From Rhizobium sp. LCM 4573 (GTDB lineage: Bacteria; Pseudomonadota; Alphaproteobacteria; Rhizobiales; Rhizobiaceae): a DNA stretch of 13,163 nt. The stretch's first letter is position 1. Every line of letters begins with the position of its first letter. This document shows positions 6,749 to 13,163 of this stretch, piece by piece. The notes below the pieces were generated by a model. It did no database searches and was not told the origin of the DNA. It saw only the letters and a list, made by a program, of their open reading frames with translations. The position numbers were made by a program, and so were the translations under genes. Location of the stretch: contig NZ_MDDW01000001.1 in NCBI RefSeq assembly GCF_001854865.1, positions 420,950-434,112 of the forward strand, written 5' to 3'.

Positions 6749-8349
6749 GCTTCCACCGCCCTTCCCTTGAGCGCGAAGAGCCCGCGCGGACGTTTCTGGA
6801 TGAAGAGGATGATGAGCACCAGCACGAGGATCTTGCCGAGAACGGCGCCCACCGAGGGCTCTAGGAACTTGTTGAGGATGCCGAGCGACATGGCGCCGAC
6901 CAGCGTGCCCCAGAGATTGCCCACACCGCCGAAGACCACCACCATGAAGCTGTCGATGATGTAGCTCTGGCCGAGGTTCGGCGAGACGTTGTCGATCTGG
7001 GAAAGCGCGACACCGGCGATGCCGGCAATGCCCGAGCCGAGCGCGAAGGTGAAGGCGTCGATCCAGGGCGTGCGGATGCCCATGGAGGAGGCCATACGGC
7101 GGTTCTGGGTGACGGCGCGCATCTGCAGGCCGAAGGCGGAGCGCTTCAAAAGCACCAGCAGCGCCACGAAGATCGAAAGCGAAAAGGCGATGATCCAGAG
7201 CCGGTTCCAGGTAATCGTCATGCCGCCGAAGCCGAAGGAACCGGACATCCAGGACGGATTGCCGACTTCCCGGTTGGTCGGCCCGAAGATCGAGCGGATC
7301 GCCTGCTGCAGGATGAGCGAGACGCCCCAGGTGGCAAGCAGGGTTTCGAGCGGCCGGCCATAGAGGAAGCGGATGACGCCCCGCTCCAGCACAAGACCGA
7401 CGGCACCGGTGACGAGGAAGGCGACCGGCAGCGCGATCGCCAGCGACCAGTCGAAAAGCCCGGGCGCATTGGTGCGGATCACCTCCTGCACGACGAATGT
7501 GGAATAGGCGCCGAGCATGACCATTTCGCCATGCGCCATGTTGATGATGCCCATCACGCCGAAGGTGATGGCAAGGCCGATCGCCGCAAGCAGCAGGACC
7601 GAGCCAAGCGACAGCCCGTACCAGACGTTCTGCGCCATGTCCCAGAGCGCCAGCTCGCCCTCGATCGACGCAACGGCATCGTCGATATCGGGTTGCAGGC
7701 TGGCATCGACCGAGCCGTAAGCCGCGCGCAGGATGCCGATCGCGTCGCGGCCGCCATAGTTGCGAATGGTCTCGATCGCGGCCCGCTTTTCTTCGACCGA
7801 GCGGTCGGAGGAGAGCAGCGAGACGGCGCGCGCCTCCTCCATGCGGGTTTTCACCTCGGCATCGGTTTCCTTGGCGAGCGCGGCTTCCACGAGTTCGAGA
7901 TTTTCCGGGCTCGGCGAGCGCAGCACCGCATCGGCCGCCGAGAGGCGCACGGCGCGATCGGGGCTCAGAAGCGTCAGGCCGCCGAGGGCGGAGCGGATGA
8001 CGCGGCGCAGGTTATTGTTGACGCGGATTTTGGTAACGGCCGCCTTCGCCACCTGCCCCGCCTCCTCACTGGTCATTGGATCGACCAGCGTGAACTGGGC
8101 CCCTGCCGGCTTGGCGATGAAGACGAGATTGTCCGATTTGCGGACATAGAGATCGCCTTCCGCAAAGGCTTCGAGCGCCGGGACGACGCGCGGATCGCCG
8201 GTGGCGGCAATCTGGCCGATCAGCGCTTCAGCTTGCTTGAAATCAGCCTTGCCCAGCGCATCGATCAACGGTTTCGGATCGCTCTGCGCCAAGGAGGGTG
8301 CGGCCAGGGAGAGGAGTAGAAAAACCAGACTGAAAAAACGGATAAGCAT
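6745..8349 (-). CDS. urtB: urea ABC transporter permease UrtB with long periplasmic N-terminal domain
   Basis: Inner-membrane permease of the urea importer, LivH family, 534 residues from the ATG at 8347-8349. A signal peptide (MLIRFFSLVFLLLSLAAPSLAQ) leads into about 215 residues of helical, HEAT-like repeat sequence (for example DPRVVPALEAFAEGD and DRAVRLSAADAVLRS). From about residue 240 the membrane part begins (VWYGLSLGSVLLLAAIGLAITFGVMGIINMAHGE). It carries the LivH-type signature GGVGNLWGTLVGA near its C-terminus. The extension is known in proteobacterial UrtB but absent from LivH; its function is not established as far as I know. An upstream ATG at 8400 would add 17 residues coming from the repeat. 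The chosen start follows GGGGGAC at suitable distance. Confidence 0.95.
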   Translation of the reverse strand: MLIRFFSLVFLLLSLAAPSLAQSDPKPLIDALGKADFKQAEALIGQIAATGDPRVVPALEAFAEGDLYVRKSDNLVFIAKPAGAQFTLVDPMTSEEAGQVAKAAVTKIRVNNNLRRVIRSALGGLTLLSPDRAVRLSAADAVLRSPSPENLELVEAALAKETDAEVKTRMEEARAVSLLSSDRSVEEKRAAIETIRNYGGRDAIGILRAAYGSVDASLQPDIDDAVASIEGELALWDMAQNVWYGLSLGSVLLLAAIGLAITFGVMGIINMAHGEMVMLGAYSTFVVQEVIRTNAPGLFDWSLAIALPVAFLVTGAVGLVLERGVIRFLYGRPLETLLATWGVSLILQQAIRSIFGPTNREVGNPSWMSGSFGFGGMTITWNRLWIIAFSLSIFVALLVLLKRSAFGLQMRAVTQNRRMASSMGIRTPWIDAFTFALGSGIAGIAGVALSQIDNVSPNLGQSYIIDSFMVVVFGGVGNLWGTLVGAMSLGILNKFLEPSVGAVLGKILVLVLIILFIQKRPRGLFALKGRAVEA

Positions 8350-8390
8350 GCTGTTGTCCCCCGGATGGCCGGACAGTTGGAGGGCTTGGC

Positions 8391-8532
8391 TGCCCCTCAT
8401 CCGCCTGCCGGCACCTTCTCCCCGCCTACGGGGAGAAGGACATTTGCCGCAACCGCGCCGGATCTCTCAGGCGCCGAGATGGGCACGTCCCCTCTCCCCG
8501 TTAAAACGGGGAGAGGGTTAGGGTGAGGGGCA
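8391..8532. repeat. RIME-like double-hairpin element between urtA and urtB
   Basis: This 142-bp element has perfect 9-bp inverted ends, TGCCCCTCA at 8391-8399 and TGAGGGGCA at 8524-8532. Inside are two strong hairpins: an 11-bp perfect stem CCTTCTCCCCG (8414-8424) with CGGGGAGAAGG (8429-8439), and a perfect 13-bp complement CCCTCTCCCCGTT (8490-8502) with AACGGGGAGAGGG (8505-8517). The last pairs of that stem would open to form a real loop. The architecture and wording match the Rhizobium RIME1 family as I remember it. Directly after urtA it could protect or define the 3' end of a urtA-rich message. Confidence 0.82.
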
Positions 8533-8557
8533 ATCCCCCACTGAAGTTCACGAGAAA

Positions 8558-9859
8558 TCAGCTACCCTTGCCGCCGCATTTGCCGGTGGCGACGTTGAAG
8601 TTGCCGCACTCCATAGGCTTGCGCCAATCGGCGATCAGGTCCTTCGAATCCGGCAGGTAATCGGACCATTCGTCGCCGACGACGGCCGGCGTCTCCTGGA
8701 CGATCTCGAACTGGCCGTCCGCCTGGATTTCACCGATCAGCACCGGCTTGGTGATGTGATGGTTCGGCATGACGGTGGAGGTGCCGCCCGAAAGGTTCGG
8801 GATCGATACGCCGATGATCGAGTCGAGCACGGCATCCGTATCGGTGGTGCCGGCGGCTTCGACGGCCTTCACCCAGGCATTGAAGCCGATATAGGCCGCT
8901 TCCATCGGGTCGTTCGTGACGCGCTTGTCGTTCTTGGTAAAGGCGTGCCACTGCTCGATAAACTCGGCATTCGCTTCGCTTTCGACCGACTGGAAGTAGT
9001 TCCAGGCGGCAAGATGGCCGACGAGCGGAGCGGTGTCGAGACCGGCAAGCTCCTCTTCACCGACCGAGAAGGCGACGACCGGGATATCCTCGGCCTTCAC
9101 GCCCTGGTTGGCGAGCTCCTTGTAGAAGGGAACGTTGGCATCGCCGTTGATGGTGGAGACCACGGCGGTCTTCTTGCCGGCGGAGCCGAAATTCTTGATG
9201 TCAGTCACGATCGTCTGCCAGTCGGAATGACCGAATGGCGTGTAGTTGATCATGATATCCTCTTCGGCCACACCCTTGGACATCAGGTAGGCCTTGAGGA
9301 TCTTGTTGGTCGTCTGCGGATAGACGTAGTCGGTGCCGGCGAGCACCCAGCGCTCGACGCCCTCGGTGTTCATCAGATAGTCGACGGCCGGAATGGCCTG
9401 CTGGTTCGGGGCGGCACCGGTATAGAAGATGTTGCGCGAGGATTCCTCACCCTCGTACTGGACGGGATAGAAGAGGATCGAGTTCAGCTCTTCGAAGACC
9501 GGCAGGACGGACTTGCGCGAGGACGAGGTCCAGCAGCCGAAGACGGCGGCGACCTTGTCCTGGGAGATCAGCTGGCGGGCCTTTTCGGCAAACAGCGGCC
9601 AGTCGGAAGCCGGATCGACGACGACGGCCTCGAGCTTCTTGCCGAGTACGCCGCCCTTCTTGTTCTGCTCTTCCACGAGCATAAGCATGGCGTCCTTCAA
9701 TGTCGTCTCGGAAATCGCCATCGTGCCCGACAGCGAGTGCAGGACGCCGATCTTGATCGTGTCTTCCTGGGCGAACGCGCCGTGGAAGGCGGTCGTGGAC
9801 AGGGCGGCAGCGAGCAGCGCGCCGCCAAGCTTTGCCCCAATCGATGGTTTGAAATTCAT
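8558..9859 (-). CDS. urtA: urea ABC transporter substrate-binding protein UrtA
   Basis: Periplasmic urea-binding protein that feeds the UrtBC permease, 433 residues. A signal peptide runs to about residue 30 (LGGALLAAALSTTAFHGAFA, then QEDT). The mature protein has the Peripla_BP_5-type fold with UrtA hallmarks: IKIGVLHSLSGTMAISE, VFGCWTSSSRKSVLPVFEE, LFYPVQYEGEESS, GTDYVYPQTTNKI and the C-terminal NHHITKPVLIGEIQADGQFE. The ATG at 9857-9859 has AGAGGGGA eight bases upstream. An ATG 28 codons further up lacks such a site and would precede the signal peptide with polar residues, so I reject it. It is the first gene of the minus-strand block, and a hairpin element follows it, which often favours excess binding protein over permease. 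Confidence 0.97.
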   Translation of the reverse strand: MNFKPSIGAKLGGALLAAALSTTAFHGAFAQEDTIKIGVLHSLSGTMAISETTLKDAMLMLVEEQNKKGGVLGKKLEAVVVDPASDWPLFAEKARQLISQDKVAAVFGCWTSSSRKSVLPVFEELNSILFYPVQYEGEESSRNIFYTGAAPNQQAIPAVDYLMNTEGVERWVLAGTDYVYPQTTNKILKAYLMSKGVAEEDIMINYTPFGHSDWQTIVTDIKNFGSAGKKTAVVSTINGDANVPFYKELANQGVKAEDIPVVAFSVGEEELAGLDTAPLVGHLAAWNYFQSVESEANAEFIEQWHAFTKNDKRVTNDPMEAAYIGFNAWVKAVEAAGTTDTDAVLDSIIGVSIPNLSGGTSTVMPNHHITKPVLIGEIQADGQFEIVQETPAVVGDEWSDYLPDSKDLIADWRKPMECGNFNVATGKCGGKGS

Positions 9860-9942
9860 TGGTTCGATCCCCTCTTCTCGTTCATCTGCAACGACTTGGC
9901 CGCTGCTTCCGGAACTATCGGGTGCTGCATCGCAAAACCACA

Positions 9943-9958
9943 TACGTCATATGACGTA
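9943..9958. promoter_or_regulatory. perfect 16-bp palindrome, candidate operator upstream of urtA
   Basis: TACGTCATATGACGTA equals its own reverse complement. It can be read as two inverted heptamers, TACGTCA and TGACGTA, two bases apart. That 7-2-7 layout is used by NarL/FixJ (LuxR-type) response regulators, whose NarL heptamers begin TAC. It lies 84 bases upstream of the urtA ATG, a usual position for an activator or operator. A GntR-type repressor is another possibility. The binding protein is unknown. Confidence 0.55.
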
Positions 9959-10018
9959 CCGGCGGGGGAGAAACGGGAAGCCGTCGGCGGGCGGGGATTT
10001 ATGACCTCCAAGGTAATC

Positions 10019-10050
10019 GACCTGACAGCGGATGGGGATTACGTCAGGTC
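10019..10050. repeat. 8-bp perfect inverted repeat before the ABM gene
   Basis: GACCTGAC at 10019-10026 and GTCAGGTC at 10043-10050 are exact inverted copies separated by 16 bases. They lie 32-63 bases before the ABM start codon, so the repeat could be an operator or a leader hairpin. If the alternative start at 10001 is used, it is part of the coding region instead. Confidence 0.4.
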
Positions 10051-10068
10051 CATCGCCATGAATCTCGC

Positions 10069-10074
10069 AAGGAG
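10069..10074 (+). promoter_or_regulatory. Shine-Dalgarno that fixes the ABM gene start
   Basis: AAGGAG is seven bases before the ATG at 10082. It supports that start over the in-frame ATG at 10001, which would add 27 residues not typical of the family. Confidence 0.7.
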
Positions 10075-10081
10075 AAATACC

Positions 10082-10399
10082 ATGCCGGTCACCTATCTCA
10101 TCAAGTTCGACATTCGCCCGGAGCAGCGCCAGAGATTCATGTCATTGCTCAATGGCGTGCTGGACGCCATGCGGCACGAGCCCATGTTCCATGAAGCGGT
10201 GCTCCATGCCGATCCCGACAATGAGAACCGCATGATGCTCTACGAAACCTGGGAAGATCATGAGGACGTGCTGGAGGTGCAGGTGAAGCGCCCCTACCGG
10301 GAAGCCTGGCATGCGGCGCTACCGGAGTTTCTCGCAAGCCCGCGCGACATCTCAATTTGGCATCCGGTGCGGAGCGACCGTGCAAGCGGCCCTGATTGA
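10082..10399 (+). CDS. ABM-domain (antibiotic biosynthesis monooxygenase-like / quinol monooxygenase family) protein
   Basis: A 105-residue single-domain protein of the dimeric alpha+beta-barrel ABM family, which includes YgiN-like quinol monooxygenases and heme-degrading relatives. Family signs are the opening strand VTYLIKFDIRPEQRQRF, the helix FMSLLNGVLDAMRHEP, the strand FHEAVLHADPDNENRMMLYETWED and the helix HEDVLEVQVKRPYREAWHAALPEFL. Such proteins act without cofactor on quinol-like substrates or serve other roles; the substrate here cannot be read from sequence. The start is chosen for its strong AAGGAG. A longer in-frame start at 10001 with a GGGGA upstream remains possible. It is followed 47 bases later by the DUF488 gene in the same direction, probably cotranscribed. 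Its link to urea metabolism is only by position. Confidence 0.85.
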   Translation: MPVTYLIKFDIRPEQRQRFMSLLNGVLDAMRHEPMFHEAVLHADPDNENRMMLYETWEDHEDVLEVQVKRPYREAWHAALPEFLASPRDISIWHPVRSDRASGPD

Positions 10400-10446
10400 C
10401 ACGCCCTAAGGCCTGCGAAAGATAGGAGGCGGATGAGGAGCCCGCC

Positions 10447-10884
10447 ATGAATGTCACCACCATCGGATTTACGAAAACTTCGGCGGAAGGCTTCTTCAAC
10501 CGCCTGAAGGAAGCCGGCGTCAAACGGCTGATCGACGTGCGCCTTCACAACAGTTCGCAGCTCGCCGGCTTCGCCAAGGCGGAAGACCTCCCCTATTTCC
10601 TGAACGAGCTATGCGGCGCCGAATATGTGCACGAGCCGCTGCTGGCGCCGACCGAAGAAATCATGAGCGCATTCAAGAAAGAGAAGGGCCCGTGGGATGT
10701 CTTCCAGCGCAACTTCCTCGATCTCATGGCGGAACGGAAGATCGAGACGAAACTGAAGCCGGAGATGTTTCGCAACGCCTGCCTGCTCTGCTCGGAGGAT
10801 ACGCCGCATCACTGCCACCGGCGGCTGGTTTGCGAGTACCTGAACGAAAAATGGGAGGGGGCGCTGAAGGTCCACCATCTCTAG
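10447..10884 (+). CDS. DUF488 family protein
   Basis: A 145-residue protein of the DUF488 family. It shows the family's N-terminal TIGFTKTSAEGFFNRLKEAGV, the LIDVRL motif (D30, R32) and the C-terminal CLLCSEDTPHHCHRRLVCEYL block with C112, C115, H122, C123, H124 and R125. The length is normal. The Cys/His block suggests metal binding or a rhodanese-like reactive centre, but I know of no established activity. The start follows GAGGAG at six bases. It sits between the ABM gene and the permease-kinase gene, all on the plus strand, and an inverted repeat follows its stop directly. Confidence 0.9.
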   Translation: MNVTTIGFTKTSAEGFFNRLKEAGVKRLIDVRLHNSSQLAGFAKAEDLPYFLNELCGAEYVHEPLLAPTEEIMSAFKKEKGPWDVFQRNFLDLMAERKIETKLKPEMFRNACLLCSEDTPHHCHRRLVCEYLNEKWEGALKVHHL

Positions 10885-10904
10885 GAAGACTGCGGAAAGT
10901 CTTC
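10885..10904 (+). terminator. short hairpin directly after the DUF488 stop
   Basis: GAAGACT (10885-10891) and AGTCTTC (10898-10904) form a perfect 7-bp stem with loop GCGGAA, beginning at the base after the TAG. No U-run follows, so this is not a classical intrinsic terminator. It could be an attenuating or processing hairpin. Confidence 0.3.
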
Positions 10905-10994
10905 GCGACCGCAAAAGCGCGCTTGCAAAACATCGCGTAGCGTTCGAAAGTGCCTAATCAACAAGCTTTACACCTCGTAGGCTAGATTTTAGGC

Positions 10995-13163
10995 ATGGCA
11001 GCGCGGCAACGCATCATTCCCGTCAGGCGAGAATACAATCGGTGGGTCGCCAACCAGACGCTGGAAGACTATGCTCTGCGCTTCACGGCAAAGAGCGCCC
11101 GGCGCTTTTCCTCCGAGCGCATTTCGCAGACCGCGATCGGCGCGATCTCCTTTCTTGCGCTGGAAGCGATCGGTGGCGCGATAACGCTCTCCTACGGCAC
11201 GACGAATGCCTTCTTCGCCATCATCGCCGCCGCAATCGTCATGCTGCTCGTCGGCCTGCCGATCAGCCGCTATGCGATCCGCCACGGGGTGGATATCGAC
11301 CTTCTGACGCGCGGCGCGAGCTTCGGCTATATCGGCTCTACCATCACCTCGCTGATCTATGCGGGCTTCACTTTCATGCTGTTTGCGATCGAAGCCTCGA
11401 TCATGACCGGCGCGCTTCACCTTGCCTTCGGTATTCCGCCCTGGATCGGCTACATGATCAGCGCCGTGGTGGTGATCCCGCTCGTCATCTACGGGGTGCA
11501 GATGATCTCGCGCTTCCAGCTCGCGACCCAGCCTTTCTGGATCGTGCTGAATATCCTGCCCTTCGTCTTCATCGCCTTCCTGGACTGGGAAAAATTCGAC
11601 CTCTGGCGCGCCTTCGCAGGCATCAATCACTCCAATGCCGAGGTCGGCGGAGCAGCGCCTTTCGATCTCTTCGAATTCGGCGCAGCCTCCGCCGTCATCC
11701 TCGCGCTGATGCCGCAGATCGGCGAACAGGTGGATTTCCTTCGTTTCCTGCCGCCGGAAGGACTGCGCAAGTTCCGCCACAAGGTGGCGGTGTTTCTTGC
11801 GGGCTCCGGCTGGGTCGTGGTTGGCGTGCCGAAGCTGCTCGCCGGCTCCTTCCTCGCCGTGCTGACGCTTTCGACCGGCGTGCCCGTGGGCGAAGCCGCC
11901 GATCCGGCCCATATGTATCTCGCCGCCTTCGGCTACATGATCCCCAACGAGACGGCGGCACTCCTGCTGATGGCCGCCTTCGTGGCGGTCTCGCAGCTCA
12001 AGATCAACGTTATGAACGCCTATGCGGGCTCGCTCGCCTGGTCGAACTTCTTTTCGCGGCTGACGCACAGCCATCCAGGCCGGGTGGTCTGGCTGGTCTT
12101 CAACGTGGCGATCGCCCTGCTTTTGATGGAACTCGGCATCTACCGGCTGCTGGAGGCGACGCTCGGCATCTTCTCCATCATCGCCATGGCCTGGCTCTGC
12201 ACCATTTCGGCGGACCTGTTCATCAACAAGAAGCTCGGCCTCTCGCCGCCCGGCGTCGAGTTCAAGCGCGCCCATCTCTACGACCTGAACCCGGTAGGGC
12301 TCGGCGCCATGTTCGGTTCGGCGGGCGTGGCGCTTGCCGCCCATTTCGGGCTGTTCGGCAGCCTGATGGCTTCGATGTCCACCTATGTGACGCTGATCGC
12401 CTTCCTGATCTCGCCGGCGATCGCCTTCGCCACAGGCGGAAAATACTATCTCGCCCGCAAGCCGCGCCAGAGCTGGAAAAGCCTCGGCTCGATCACATGC
12501 TCGATCTGCGAACACCCGTTCGAGCATGAGGATATGGCCTGGTGCCCGGCCTATGCCGCGCCGATCTGCTCGCTCTGCTGCTCGCTCGACAGCCGCTGCC
12601 ATGATATGTGCAAGCCGCAGGCGCGGGTGAACGCCCAGGTGGGTGCCGTGGCGCGCGCGGTGCTGCCGGAAACGATCGTCGAGCGGCTACGCTCGCGGCT
12701 CGGCCGCTATTCCATCACCGCCGCTGTCGCAATCTCCCTGATCGGGGCGATCCTCGCCATGATCGCCTATCAGATCGGGCACGCCTATCCCGCCAATGCC
12801 GAAATCGTCTACGGTACGATCCTGATCGTCTTCTTCGTCTTTGCGCTGATCGCCGGCATCGTTTCCTGGTTCTACGTGCTCGCCCATGACAGCCGCATGG
12901 TGGCCGAGGAGGAATCTTCCCGCCAGAACACCCTGCTCCTCAAAGAAATATCGGCGCATAAGAAGACCGATGCGGCGCTCCAGGACGCCAAGGAGACCGC
13001 CGAGGCCGCCAACCGCGCCAAGAGCCGCTATGTCGTGGGGCTTTCCCACGAGCTGCGCACACCGCTGAATGCCGTGCTCGGCTACGCCCAGATCCTCGAA
13101 CGCGACGAGACCATACCCGCTCCCCGGCATTCGGCGATCAAGGTCATCAAGCGCTCCGCCGAT
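10995..13163 (+). CDS. NCS1-type permease / Cys-cluster / sensor histidine kinase fusion (3' end off window)
   Basis: The frame is open for 723 codons to the right edge. Residues ~1-485 form a many-pass membrane region resembling the NCS1 (purine-cytosine / hydantoin / allantoin) permease family: QTLEDYALRFTAKSARRFS, GAISFLALEAIGGAITLSYG, LTRGASFGYIG and ALMPQIGEQVDFLRF. By eye about 12 helices are present. A cysteine-rich cluster follows, with C502, C505, C517, C525, C528, C529, C535 and C539. Two further helices (~574-594, ~604-629) lead to a coiled coil (~635-680) and a HisKA domain with phosphorylation site H685 in LSHELRTPLNAVLGY. The ATPase domain and any receiver lie beyond the edge. 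An in-frame TAG at 10983 makes the ATG at 10995 the first possible start; no good Shine-Dalgarno precedes it. By analogy with transporter-kinase fusions such as CbrA (a different transporter family) the permease part may sense or couple to its ligand. The ligand here is not known. Confidence 0.9.
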   Translation, partial: MAARQRIIPVRREYNRWVANQTLEDYALRFTAKSARRFSSERISQTAIGAISFLALEAIGGAITLSYGTTNAFFAIIAAAIVMLLVGLPISRYAIRHGVDIDLLTRGASFGYIGSTITSLIYAGFTFMLFAIEASIMTGALHLAFGIPPWIGYMISAVVVIPLVIYGVQMISRFQLATQPFWIVLNILPFVFIAFLDWEKFDLWRAFAGINHSNAEVGGAAPFDLFEFGAASAVILALMPQIGEQVDFLRFLPPEGLRKFRHKVAVFLAGSGWVVVGVPKLLAGSFLAVLTLSTGVPVGEAADPAHMYLAAFGYMIPNETAALLLMAAFVAVSQLKINVMNAYAGSLAWSNFFSRLTHSHPGRVVWLVFNVAIALLLMELGIYRLLEATLGIFSIIAMAWLCTISADLFINKKLGLSPPGVEFKRAHLYDLNPVGLGAMFGSAGVALAAHFGLFGSLMASMSTYVTLIAFLISPAIAFATGGKYYLARKPRQSWKSLGSITCSICEHPFEHEDMAWCPAYAAPICSLCCSLDSRCHDMCKPQARVNAQVGAVARAVLPETIVERLRSRLGRYSITAAVAISLIGAILAMIAYQIGHAYPANAEIVYGTILIVFFVFALIAGIVSWFYVLAHDSRMVAEEESSRQNTLLLKEISAHKKTDAALQDAKETAEAANRAKSRYVVGLSHELRTPLNAVLGYAQILERDETIPAPRHSAIKVIKRSAD

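Larger units (their letters stand above)
9860..10081. promoter_or_regulatory. divergent regulatory region between urtA and the ABM gene
   Basis: This 222-base region separates the start of the minus-strand urea block from the plus-strand genes. It holds the 16-bp palindrome at 9943-9958, an 8-bp inverted repeat at 10019-10050 and Shine-Dalgarno sites at both ends. I looked for a sigma-54 promoter and an NtrC box, as might be expected for a nitrogen operon, and found no convincing match. No confident sigma-70 -35/-10 pair was found either. Confidence 0.6.

Noticed and set aside
5552..6964. 470-codon plus-strand frame opposite urtC and the urtB end
   Set aside because: Acidic and histidine-rich shadow of the clear LivM-type permease; no recognisable domain.
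9860..9945. Sigma-54 promoter or NtrC box before urtA
   Set aside because: GG and GC elements at the required spacing and a paired GCAC/GTGC site were not found on either strand; near matches failed the spacing.
8756..9980. N-terminal extension of the ABM protein by hundreds of codons reaching into antisense urtA
   Set aside because: The upstream part is antisense to urtA and has shadow composition. The ABM domain begins at 10082 behind an AAGGAG site.
11042..12529. Long open frame of 495 codons inside the permease-kinase gene, and a 537-codon frame on the opposite strand at 10989-12602
   Set aside because: Both are arginine-, histidine- and aspartate-rich shadows of the real frame, which gives an obvious membrane protein and a HisKA motif. 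High G+C content keeps the alternative frames open.

Overview
The window looks like a chromosomal segment from a Rhizobiaceae-type alphaproteobacterium (Rhizobium, Agrobacterium, Ensifer, Shinella or a relative). The reasons are the high G+C content, the protein sequences, and short palindromic intergenic elements of the kind seen in rhizobia. The genus cannot be fixed from sequence reading alone.

Layout. Positions 1-9859 are one long block of minus-strand genes for urea uptake and hydrolysis. In transcription order (right to left) they are urtA (periplasmic urea-binding protein), urtB and urtC (permeases), urtD and urtE (ATPases), a secreted PHB-depolymerase-like esterase, ureD (nickel-insertion accessory protein), ureA and ureB (small urease subunits) and ureC (catalytic subunit, cut by the left edge after 327 residues). 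The other accessory genes (ureE, ureF, ureG) are not in the window. Spacing is tight, with a 4-base overlap between urtB and urtC, 4 bases between urtC and urtD, and a 64-base overlap between the esterase and ureD. Three gaps (urtA/urtB, urtD/urtE, ureB/ureC) each hold a hairpin-forming repeat element.

From 10082 the genes run on the plus strand: a small antibiotic-biosynthesis-monooxygenase (ABM) fold protein, a DUF488 protein, and the first 723 codons of a large sensor. The sensor joins an NCS1-type nucleobase/hydantoin permease to a cysteine-rich cluster, two more membrane helices, a coiled coil and a HisKA histidine-kinase domain. It runs off the right edge.

How the parts may work together. 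UrtABCDE imports urea and urease splits it to ammonia and carbamate, so the left block is a nitrogen-scavenging module. The 222-bp divergent region between urtA and the ABM gene holds a perfect 16-bp palindrome arranged as 7-2-7 heptamers. That arrangement resembles a NarL/FixJ-type response-regulator site. The least ordinary object is the permease-Cys-kinase fusion. It may sense a purine, ureide or related nitrogen compound and control the nearby urea genes, but this link is inference; no cognate response regulator lies in the window.
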